Below are positions 1 through 5,566 of a stretch of DNA of 5,566 nucleotides, one piece after another (positions within the stretch are counted from its first letter, which is position 1; every line of letters starts with the position of its first letter). The translations under genes were made by a program, and so were the position numbers. The notes under the pieces were generated by a model that was not told the origin of the DNA, did no database searches, and saw only the letters and a list, made by a program, of their open reading frames with translations. Origin of the DNA: Candidatus Symbiothrix sp. (GTDB lineage Bacteria; Bacteroidota; Bacteroidia; Bacteroidales; Azobacteroidaceae); contig JAISWY010000182.1 in NCBI GenBank assembly GCA_031270925.1, positions 1 to 5,566 on the forward strand, in the 5' to 3' direction.

Positions 1-835
1 AAATACTTTGAAATAAAGTCGACAAACTCGGCACTTCAAAAGAAATGGATGCTTGATGATTCCCGGCAAGCTCAGGCAAATAACTAATTGTTACTTCGGT
101 TGTGTTTTGAGTTGTGGGAATGGAAGTTACGTCCGTTTCAAAATATTCGGGATTGGCTCCCGTAATATAAACCGCTACCGCTTCGGGCAAATTAGCCGTT
201 TCTACAATTACTTTGGCGAATGTTACCGGTAGGCCGACCGTTGTAGTTACCTTGCTCAACGTGGAGGGAGTAACCGTCATCGACGGGCCCAAACCGTCTA
301 TTTTTTTGAAACTGAAATCGTCGAAAATAACGATGGCTCCAGCGGGTATTCCTACAGCTACATCGAATGAAACAGCATTCTTTGGAGCTGTTGTGCGAAC
401 GGTTTTTGTTTCCCATCGTGCATTTTCATCTGCTGAGAACGATTGTTTCAAAACAGTTTCATCGTGTGTTGCATCTACATTGCCGCCATTCCATGCGCAA
501 TTCAAACGAATATCATCGGCCCCTTGCGATTGAACAACATAATACTGAAAAATTAAATCATAAGTTTCGCCTTGGGTAGGTATAATATTATCGGTAGATT
601 GATATAATTTGGCAAGATTGGAGCCTGTTATTTTGAGAGCTGCACTGCCGGAGTAAACAATAGAAGTTTCTTTTGCCCCTGCGGATGGGGTAAGCGTCCA
701 CCATATAGGCGTATTTAAGTCATTCCAAGAGTCTTCAAAATCAGGATTATCAATCCAATTTTTTTCTTCCGCCAACAGATATTGTCCGCCGAGAGCAATG
801 AATAAAGTAAGAAAAAGTATCCATTTTGTTTTCAT
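1..835 (-). CDS. Exported protein with carbohydrate-binding-like and Ig-like modules (3' end outside window)
   Basis: The frame is open from ATG at 835-833 to the left edge (278 codons, no stop), so the C-terminus lies outside the window. Residues 1-22 look like a type I signal peptide: MKTKW, a hydrophobic core, then a likely cut after LLA before EEKN. There is no lipobox cysteine. Residues about 24-177 look like a galactose-binding/CBM4_9-type jelly roll: an opening NPDFED, aromatic WW, a YYV strand, and a closing FDDFSF. Residues about 184-272 look like a Ser/Thr/Val-rich Ig-like or ASPM-SPD-2-Hydin-like beta sandwich beginning TVTPSTLS. Such combinations are common in Bacteroidota surface proteins and type IX secretion cargo, but any sorting domain or catalytic domain would be in the unseen part. 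The start codon overlaps the stop of the 82-codon frame upstream (ATGA). Module assignments come from residue patterns, not a search. Substrate and enzymatic function are unknown. Confidence 0.8.
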   Translation of the reverse strand, partial: MKTKWILFLTLFIALGGQYLLAEEKNWIDNPDFEDSWNDLNTPIWWTLTPSAGAKETSIVYSGSAALKITGSNLAKLYQSTDNIIPTQGETYDLIFQYYVVQSQGADDIRLNCAWNGGNVDATHDETVLKQSFSADENARWETKTVRTTAPKNAVSFDVAVGIPAGAIVIFDDFSFKKIDGLGPSMTVTPSTLSKVTTTVGLPVTFAKVIVETANLPEAVAVYITGANPEYFETDVTSIPTTQNTTEVTISYLPELAGNHQASISFEVPSLSTLFQSI

Positions 836-1080
836 AAGATTATTTTTTGAGTGATGAATTTTTCGCCGACGACACGAACCGCATCAATTATAACATTAGA
901 AGAGTATTTGGTTGCGGTTGTGCCTTGTCGTAAAATAACAGATCCAAATCCATCGGTATTGACATCTCCCCCCGTAGTTCCATTATAAAAAGTGGTTGCA
1001 GCCGGTTCAATTCCTGTAATTACAGGATTCACAAAAAGAGAAATCTCATGTTTAAATAATATTGTATTTTTAGGCTTCAT
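832..1080 (-). pseudogene. Probable fragment of a secreted beta-sandwich protein (82 codons)
   Basis: The frame has an ATG only 3 nt after the vorB stop and is in the same reading frame as vorB. It has no signal peptide. The middle (ISLFVNP, then GIEPAAT, then VILRQGTT and VIIDAVRVV) resembles the end of a beta-sandwich domain that I recall from secreted Bacteroidota nucleases and type IX cargo, where a segment like 'LWVNP...TEPA...LRQGTA...VDGIRV' closes the domain. The first half of the fold and any export signal are missing, so I read it as a 5'-truncated remnant rather than a functional small protein. Its TGA stop overlaps the ATG of the exported protein downstream in an ATGA arrangement, so translation through it could still matter for that gene. 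A genuine small protein cannot be excluded. Confidence 0.5.
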
Positions 1081-1083
1081 ATA

Positions 1084-2163
1084 TTAATTTTTAATCGCTA
1101 ACAACTGCTCCAAAACCTCCTGCGGCGTCGGCACAATCCCGCCCAAACGTCCGTAATGCATTACCGGAATCTTACATTCAACGGCCAACTGCACGTCTTC
1201 AATCATTTGTCCCGCATTGAGTTCAAGACACAAAATATGCTTGATTTTTCCGACGTAATCGAACAAGGCTTTTTTCGGGAACGGCCAAAGCGTAATCGGA
1301 CGGAACAATCCGGCTTTAATGCCTTTTTCACGCGCCATATCCACGACTTTCTGACTGATACGAGCCGCCGAACCGAATGCAACGATTAAATATTCGACGT
1401 CTTCGCAACGGTATTCTTCAAACAAAACCTCGTTTTCTTCGATTTGCTTGTATTTGGCTTGAAAACGTAGATTATTCCGTTCCATCAGATTGGAATCCAA
1501 TTCCAAAGAAGTATGGATATTCGGTTTTTGGTTAGCCGGTTTACCTAATGCCGCCCACGGACATTCACGGCGAATTTCTTCGTCCGTCCGTCGCGATCGC
1601 TGTGGTGGTAAAACCACTTTTTCCATCATTTGACCAATCACACCGTCGGTCAGAATCATTGCCGGATTGCGGTATTTGAATGCCAAATCGAAGCCCAAAG
1701 CTACATGGTCGGCCATTTCCTGCACCGAAGCCGGAGCCAGAGTGATTAAGCGATAATCGCCGTGTCCACCGCCTTTAACCGTCTGAAAATAATCGGATTG
1801 ACTCGGTTGAATGGTTCCCAGTCCGGGGCCGCCGCGCATCACATTCACAATCAAACCGGGCAATTCGCCGCCCGCCATAAAGGAAATTCCTTCTTGTTTC
1901 AAACTGATGCCGGGACTCGACGAGGAAGTCATTACCCGCTTACCGCAAGCCGCGCCGCCATAAACCATATTGATTGCGGCGACTTCGCTTTCGGCCTGCA
2001 AAACCACCATACCGGTTGTTTCCCAAGGCATTTCTTCCATCAAAGTTTCCATGATTTCCGATTGGGGAGTAATGGGATAGCCGAAATAGCCATCGGCTCC
2101 GTAACGAATGGATGCATGGGCGATGGCCTCGTTGCCTTTCAATAACTTTATATCTTCTGCCAT
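1084..2163 (-). CDS. vorB: 2-oxoacid:ferredoxin oxidoreductase, alpha-type subunit VorB
   Basis: The 359-residue protein matches the usual length of VorB/KorA-like subunits. These enzymes oxidatively decarboxylate 2-oxoacids (branched-chain oxoacids for Vor, 2-oxoglutarate for Kor) to acyl-CoA, with ferredoxin as electron acceptor, in the cytoplasm of anaerobes. Visible hallmarks are the pyrimidine-binding motif GYPITPQSE (28-36), the stretch QAESEVAAINMVYGGAA (56-72) with a following TSSSSPG (79-85), and a C-terminal transketolase-like domain from about 250 (YLIVAFGSAAR, then GLFRPITLWPFP). The protein is complete. A functional enzyme also needs a thiamine-diphosphate beta subunit, a gamma subunit and a ferredoxin-type subunit or domain. 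None is encoded in this window: upstream is a terminator, and 3 nt downstream begins secreted-protein-like sequence. Substrate specificity (Vor versus Kor) cannot be settled from sequence alone; the name follows Bacteroidales annotation practice. Confidence 0.92.
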   Translation of the reverse strand: MAEDIKLLKGNEAIAHASIRYGADGYFGYPITPQSEIMETLMEEMPWETTGMVVLQAESEVAAINMVYGGAACGKRVMTSSSSPGISLKQEGISFMAGGELPGLIVNVMRGGPGLGTIQPSQSDYFQTVKGGGHGDYRLITLAPASVQEMADHVALGFDLAFKYRNPAMILTDGVIGQMMEKVVLPPQRSRRTDEEIRRECPWAALGKPANQKPNIHTSLELDSNLMERNNLRFQAKYKQIEENEVLFEEYRCEDVEYLIVAFGSAARISQKVVDMAREKGIKAGLFRPITLWPFPKKALFDYVGKIKHILCLELNAGQMIEDVQLAVECKIPVMHYGRLGGIVPTPQEVLEQLLAIKN

Positions 2164-2185
2164 GAATTGTTGTTTATTGTGGCTG

Positions 2186-2193
2186 CAAATTTA
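2186..2193 (-). promoter_or_regulatory. Putative -7 promoter element for vorB
   Basis: On the minus strand the site reads TAAATTTG, matching the Bacteroidota -7 consensus TAnnTTTG. It lies 22 nt before the vorB ATG, giving a leader of roughly 15 nt. The -33 region is only AT-rich, with no clear TTTG at the expected 19-21 nt spacing, so the call rests on one element plus its position between a terminator and a start codon. Confidence 0.45.
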
Positions 2194-2229
2194 CAGAAAT
2201 AATTTTATAAAATAACTATCAACCGGATG

Positions 2230-2254
2230 TTAAAAAACATAGACCGAAGGTCTA
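2230..2254 (-). terminator. Second rho-independent terminator after the zinc-ribbon gene
   Basis: On the minus strand a perfect 6-bp stem, TAGACC and GGTCTA, encloses a TTC loop and is followed by TG and then six T residues (2237-2232). It lies directly behind the first hairpin and would stop readthrough into vorB. Confidence 0.7.
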
Positions 2255-2256
2255 AA

Positions 2257-2292
2257 CATAAACAACCCCCAATAAAGCAAAGCGATTGGGGG
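2257..2292 (-). terminator. First rho-independent terminator of the nhaD-nif3-zinc ribbon unit
   Basis: On the minus strand CCCCCAAT (2292-2285) pairs perfectly with ATTGGGGG (2273-2266) around an 11-nt loop, and the tail TTGTTTATG is T-rich. The hairpin begins 23 nt after the stop codon of the zinc-ribbon gene. The tail is interrupted, which may explain why a second hairpin follows. Confidence 0.75.
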
Positions 2293-2315
2293 GATGGGAT
2301 TCCGAAAAATATTGC

Positions 2316-3128
2316 TTATTCAATCCCCGCCAATTCCGGGTCAATCAAAATCCGACCACAATTCTCGCAAACAATAACTTTCTTGCGGAGTTTAATATCC
2401 AATTGTCGTTGAGGCGGAATTTTATTGAAGCAACCACCGCAAGCATCGCGTTGAATTGAAACGAGTCCCAAACCGTTGCGAGCGCTTTTGCGAATCCGTT
2501 TGAACGAAATTAACAAACGCGGTTCGATGGTTGTTTCCAAGTTTTTCGCTTTTTCGCGCAGTTGTTCCTCTTGAATTTTCGTTTCAGAGACAATTTCGTG
2601 CAGTTCTTCTTTTTTCGCTTTCAAATCGATTTTCCGTTCGTCGAACATTGATTTACATTTGATAATTTCTTCGGCCAGAGTTTTCGAATCGTGTGTAAAT
2701 TCGCGGATGCGTTTTTCGGCTAATTCCACTTCCAAACCTTGGTATTCGATTTCTTTGGAAAGACTGTCGAACTCACGGTTGTTCCGCACGTTATCCAATT
2801 GTTCCTTGTATTTTTCGATTAAACCGGTGGAGTCCGTAATTTTGATGCGTTGTTGCCCGATGGTCGTTTCCAATTCTTTCAATTCACCTTGAAAATTGTG
2901 GATACGGGTTTGCAAACCGGCCACTTCGTCTTCCAAGTCCTGTACTTCATAAGGAAGTTCGCCACGTAATGTTTTGATTTTATCAATTTCCGACAGCATC
3001 TGTTGCAGCCGGTAAAGATTGATTAATTTTTGTTCAATGGATAAATCGGCGCCTTCGGCCGCAGCTATCGGCGCTTTTTCGACCGTTTTCACCTTTTTTT
3101 CTTCCGTTGCTTGTTCTTTTTTTGCCAT
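2316..3128 (-). CDS. Coiled-coil C4-type zinc-ribbon protein (CT398/HP0958-like)
   Basis: The 270-residue protein has three parts. Residues 1-28 are a Lys/Glu/Ala-rich tail that is probably disordered. Residues about 30-205 are rich in heptad-like charged and leucine repeats, forming a long helical hairpin that includes the conserved NNREFDSLSKEIE (116-128). The C-terminus is a zinc ribbon with C230-x2-C233 and C254-x2-C257 (PF02591-type, flanked by GGCFNKIPPQRQLD and GRILIDPELAG). Helicobacter HP0958 of this family binds RpoN and flagellin mRNA, but the role in non-flagellated Bacteroidota is not established; a nucleic-acid or protein-binding scaffold is a fair inference. It starts 5 nt after the nif3-type stop, so it is very likely co-transcribed, and two terminators follow it. 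I recall the same NIF3-zinc ribbon pairing in other Bacteroidales. All four zinc ligands are present. Confidence 0.88.
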   Translation of the reverse strand: MAKKEQATEEKKVKTVEKAPIAAAEGADLSIEQKLINLYRLQQMLSEIDKIKTLRGELPYEVQDLEDEVAGLQTRIHNFQGELKELETTIGQQRIKITDSTGLIEKYKEQLDNVRNNREFDSLSKEIEYQGLEVELAEKRIREFTHDSKTLAEEIIKCKSMFDERKIDLKAKKEELHEIVSETKIQEEQLREKAKNLETTIEPRLLISFKRIRKSARNGLGLVSIQRDACGGCFNKIPPQRQLDIKLRKKVIVCENCGRILIDPELAGIE

Positions 3129-3133
3129 ATCGA

Positions 3134-3913
3134 TTATCTGTAATTAACCGGGTTTATATTCGTTTTTGAAAAATGAAGCGCAAAGTTAGGTATTTTTTCG
3201 GAAATAATATCAAAAAATATTTCTTTTGTGCAAAGCTCCGTTTCGTAATGGCCTAAAACAGCCAACAAAATGCGGTTTTCCACATCGTAATAATCATTGT
3301 AGCGGGCTTCGCCGGTCAAGAAAACATCCACTCCCGATGCAATAGCTTGAGGAATCAAAAAGGCGCCACTGCCGCCACATAACGCTACTTTGCGTATTAT
3401 TTTGCCTGTATAATGCGAATGCTTCAAACTTGCAAGGCCGAAAGTATTTTTGATTTTTTCCAGAAAAGCGGCTTCATCCATCACTTCCGGCAATTCGCCG
3501 ATGGCGCCTGAACCATAATTTTGTCCGTCTTTGGGTTGTAAAATACGAATATCTTGTAATCCGATTTTTTCGGACAAGCGGTAATTTACGCCGCCTACGG
3601 CATTGTCTAAATTGGTATGGGCGGCATAAATCACAATATCGTTTTTGCAGGCTGTTACGACACATCGCTCTATGTATGTTTTTCCCGTAAGCGTTCGTAA
3701 CGACTTAAATAACAAGGGATGATGCGAAATAATCAAATTACAATTCAAAGTAATCGCTTCTTCTACAACGGCTTCCGTAATATCCAAACAGAGCAGCACA
3801 CCTTTGGCTTCTTGATCGACGTTGCCTACTTGGATGCCCGAATTATCGAAATCTTCCTGCCAATACAGCGGCGCGAAATCTTCTATTGCAGCTATGATTT
3901 GTTCGATTTTCAT
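3134..3913 (-). CDS. NIF3/DUF34 (YbgI-like) dinuclear metal-centre protein, short form
   Basis: The family forms hexameric rings with a two-metal site in each subunit. It is often labelled 'GTP cyclohydrolase I type 2', but its physiological role is unresolved. The residues corresponding to the E. coli YbgI metal ligands are visible: H64 and H65 in ISHHPLLFK, D103 in HTNLD, and H222 and E226 in GHYETE. I chose ATG 3913-3911, giving 259 residues starting MKIEQIIAAIEDFAP, because family members begin with this helix. An upstream ATG at 3979 would only add 22 residues translated out of frame from nhaD. The chosen ATG overlaps the nhaD TGA as ATGA, suggesting translational coupling. The length fits the short E. 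coli-like form. It lacks the inserted PII/CutA-like domain of about 100 residues that I recall in Bacteroides relatives of about 365 residues; the gap falls near residues 128-134, between QPKDG and GSGAIGELP. Confidence 0.9.
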   Translation of the reverse strand: MKIEQIIAAIEDFAPLYWQEDFDNSGIQVGNVDQEAKGVLLCLDITEAVVEEAITLNCNLIISHHPLLFKSLRTLTGKTYIERCVVTACKNDIVIYAAHTNLDNAVGGVNYRLSEKIGLQDIRILQPKDGQNYGSGAIGELPEVMDEAAFLEKIKNTFGLASLKHSHYTGKIIRKVALCGGSGAFLIPQAIASGVDVFLTGEARYNDYYDVENRILLAVLGHYETELCTKEIFFDIISEKIPNFALHFSKTNINPVNYR

Positions 3914-5190
3914 CCGAAAAGAGATTGCTGTACGATATAAGTTGCCGCTCCCGCTAAATAACCCAACAGCGCCGGCCACGAAATCTTTTTCACATACCAG
4001 ATGAAATCGATTTTTTCCATACCCATCACGGCGACACCGGCTGCCGAACCGATAATCAGGATGCTACCACCCGTTCCGGCAGCATAAGCCAAAAATTCCC
4101 AAAAATAATGATTCATCGGGAAATCGTACATTCCCATCGCGGCCGCCACCAAAGGCACGTTATCAATAATCGGCGACAACAGACCGATAATAACCGTAAT
4201 CAGATAATATTTATCGGGATCGCCCATCGGGATTTTATCCAAGGTTGCAGATAGAAGCGAGAGATGACCGCAAGTCTGCAAAGCATTCACAGCCATCAAG
4301 ATACCCAAAAAGAAAAGGATGCTCGGCGTATCAATCCGGCTCAAAATATTGTTTACCGACAAATAATCGGCATCGTTTTCGGGACGCCGCTTGTGCATAA
4401 ATCCGGTAATAATCCAAAGCATCGCCAAACCGCCCAACATTCCCAGATACGGCGGAAGATTCGTAATCGTCTTAAACACAGGCACAAACAACAGTGCGCC
4501 TACACCCAAAAAGAAAATCCAAGTGCTCTCGCCTTGGGTAATTTGAAATTTATGCGTACTTTTTTCGGCAGCACCAGGACGGCTCACGTTTCCTTTCATC
4601 GTCAGCGAGAGTATAATAATAGGAATCACGATCGAAACGACACTTGGAAGAATCGTAACCGCAATAATATGCTCGGAAGTAAATTTTCCGGCAATCCACA
4701 ACATGATAGTGGTAACATCGCCGATAGGCGACCACGCGCCGCCTGCGTTTGCCGCTAAAATAACCAATCCGGCAAATATCCACCGGTCTTTTTTATTTCC
4801 GATGAGTTTGCGCAACAGGGCAATCATCACAATCGAAGTCGTGAGGTTATCCAAAACGGCCGACATAAAAAAGGTAATCAAACCGATAACCCACAGCAAA
4901 TTTGATTTTTTAGTCGTATTGATTTTGTCGGTAATGATGCGGAATCCTTCGTGAATATCCACAATTTCGACAATGGTCATGGCGCCCATCAGGAAAAAGA
5001 GGATTTCGGCCACTTCGCCCAGATGTTCCACCAGATGATGGTGCGCGTCCGGCATGTATTGCACGCCCAAAACCCACATGACGGTTCCTAAAAGCAGGGC
5101 GGTCGCCGATTTGTTAATGCCAAGAGGATGTTCGAGTGCGATGCACGCATAGCCTATTACGAAGGCAATAATCATGACTGTAAACAGCAT
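3910..5190 (-). CDS. nhaD: NhaD-type Na+/H+ antiporter
   Basis: The 426-residue inner-membrane protein (ion-transporter superfamily, ArsB/NhaD clan) is expected to exchange cytoplasmic Na+ or Li+ for H+ in pH and salt homeostasis. About 11-13 hydrophobic segments are visible, beginning at residue 1 (MLFTVMIIAFVIGYACIAL). The two inverted-repeat signature regions are intact: SAVLDNLTTS (110-119) followed by AANAGGAWSPIGDVTT (146-161), and LSPIIDNVPLVAAA (338-351) followed by GTGGSILIIGSAAG (372-385). The paired acidic residues D114 and D343, each followed by Asn, are the likely ion-translocation positions by family analogy. Length is typical of the family and the protein is complete. It is the first gene of a unit with nif3 and the zinc-ribbon gene, overlapping nif3 by 4 nt. 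A promoter element lies 37 nt upstream. No sodium- or pH-responsive element is recognisable. Confidence 0.92.
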   Translation of the reverse strand: MLFTVMIIAFVIGYACIALEHPLGINKSATALLLGTVMWVLGVQYMPDAHHHLVEHLGEVAEILFFLMGAMTIVEIVDIHEGFRIITDKINTTKKSNLLWVIGLITFFMSAVLDNLTTSIVMIALLRKLIGNKKDRWIFAGLVILAANAGGAWSPIGDVTTIMLWIAGKFTSEHIIAVTILPSVVSIVIPIIILSLTMKGNVSRPGAAEKSTHKFQITQGESTWIFFLGVGALLFVPVFKTITNLPPYLGMLGGLAMLWIITGFMHKRRPENDADYLSVNNILSRIDTPSILFFLGILMAVNALQTCGHLSLLSATLDKIPMGDPDKYYLITVIIGLLSPIIDNVPLVAAAMGMYDFPMNHYFWEFLAYAAGTGGSILIIGSAAGVAVMGMEKIDFIWYVKKISWPALLGYLAGAATYIVQQSLFG

Positions 5191-5227
5191 ATTGTAATTT
5201 AGAATTTAGTAGTTAAAAAAATGGATA

Positions 5228-5235
5228 CAAAGATA
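5228..5235 (-). promoter_or_regulatory. -7 promoter element for the nhaD-nif3-zinc ribbon operon
   Basis: On the minus strand the site reads TATCTTTG, an exact match to the Bacteroidota -7 consensus TAnnTTTG. It lies 37 nt before the nhaD ATG, so a transcript would have an AT-rich leader of about 30 nt without a Shine-Dalgarno sequence, as is usual in this phylum. Upstream, TTTTTC at a spacing of about 22 nt is only a weak candidate for the -33 TTTG element. Confidence 0.6.
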
Positions 5236-5294
5236 CGTTAATTTTCCGGGATTTTTTGAAAAATTGTTGCGGATAAAGAAATTTTAACTATTAA

Positions 5295-5566
5295 CCTGAG
5301 TTCGACTTTTGCAAAGAATTTTCAAAAGAGATCAAAAAATACCAGATTCATCCCGATGACGGTAATGGCTGTCTGCAAAAACAAACGAATCAAACAGAAC
5401 CGTTGCTTTTTGAGGATGGTTTGCACCTGATTACCGGTATCAAAAACAATATGAAAAACCGCCTGATGACAATGAGAGATAAAATACTTCTCAGGAAACG
5501 ATCTGTTATTGAAACAATTAACGACGAATTGAAAAATATCTGCGAAATTGAACATTCCAGACATCG
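5295..5566 (+). pseudogene. IS982-family transposase remnant, internally deleted, running off the right edge
   Basis: The frame is open from 5295 to the window end (90 codons) after an in-frame TAA at 5292, with no early ATG. The second part (5397-5566) strongly resembles the end of IS982-type DDE transposases: [38 protein letters not shown] (carrying the late catalytic Glu region) and IEHSRH, about 30-40 residues before the usual C-terminus. The first part (5304-5360, [20 protein letters not shown]) resembles the N-terminal segment of the same family (typically '(D/E)FCKEF...'). About 170 central residues, including the first two catalytic Asp residues, would be missing between them, so this copy should be inactive. 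The N-terminal match is shorter and less certain than the C-terminal one. It reads away from nhaD. Inverted repeats and target-site duplications cannot be checked because the right end is outside the window. Confidence 0.72.

Noticed and set aside
213..533. A 106-codon plus-strand frame at the left
   Set aside because: The minus strand here holds a continuous 278-codon frame with a signal peptide and modular composition, so the plus-strand frame is a shadow.
1762..2145. A 127-codon plus-strand frame inside vorB
   Set aside because: It is antisense to conserved VorB motifs and has no promoter or recognisable domain.
2164..2315. Possible small ferredoxin gene in front of vorB
   Set aside because: The gap is filled by two terminators and a promoter-like element, and no reading frame with CxxCxxC motifs is present.
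3914..3979. An upstream ATG that would lengthen the NIF3 protein by 22 residues
   Set aside because: The extra residues are the nhaD 3' end read in another frame, and the family starts at the helix MKIEQII; the ATGA overlap fits the shorter start.
4264..4758. A 164-codon plus-strand frame inside nhaD
   Set aside because: It is the complement of a well-recognised membrane protein; its His/Arg/Asn-rich composition is typical of an antisense shadow.
5322..5564. An 80-codon minus-strand frame at the right edge
   Set aside because: It is antisense to the clear IS982 transposase remnant and has no family-like motifs.

Overview
The window looks like a chromosomal segment from an anaerobic member of the Bacteroidota, probably Bacteroidales. 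The evidence is protein-level resemblance to Bacteroidales homologues, two upstream regions with the Bacteroidota -7 element TAnnTTTG, no Shine-Dalgarno-like leaders, and a ferredoxin-dependent 2-oxoacid oxidoreductase subunit. All intact genes read on the minus strand. The only plus-strand coding trace is a damaged IS982-type transposase at the right edge.

Reading in the direction of transcription, from right to left: (1) 5295-5566, an insertion-sequence remnant in which an N-terminal-like and a C-terminal piece of an IS982-family transposase appear joined in frame. (2) 5228-5235, a promoter -7 element for an operon of three genes: an NhaD Na+/H+ antiporter (3910-5190), a NIF3/DUF34 dinuclear-metal protein (3134-3913, ATGA overlap with nhaD) and a coiled-coil C4 zinc-ribbon protein (2316-3128, 5-nt gap). 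Two consecutive hairpins followed by T-rich tracts (2230-2292) end this unit. (3) 1084-2163, vorB, the alpha-type subunit of a 2-oxoacid:ferredoxin oxidoreductase, behind its own short promoter region. (4) Only 3 nt after vorB, an 82-codon reading frame that resembles the end of a beta-sandwich domain from a secreted protein. It overlaps by ATGA the start of a long reading frame (835 to the left edge, unfinished) for an exported protein with a signal peptide, a carbohydrate-binding-like module and an Ig-like module.

The nhaD-nif3-zinc ribbon block looks like a normal housekeeping operon. The more unusual parts are: vorB has none of its usual partner-subunit genes beside it and is followed directly by secreted-protein sequence; the NIF3 protein is the short form, lacking the central inserted domain that I recall from Bacteroidales relatives; and the IS remnant appears internally deleted. 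I see no CRISPR array, tRNA, rRNA or recognisable defence system, and no convincing new multi-gene system.
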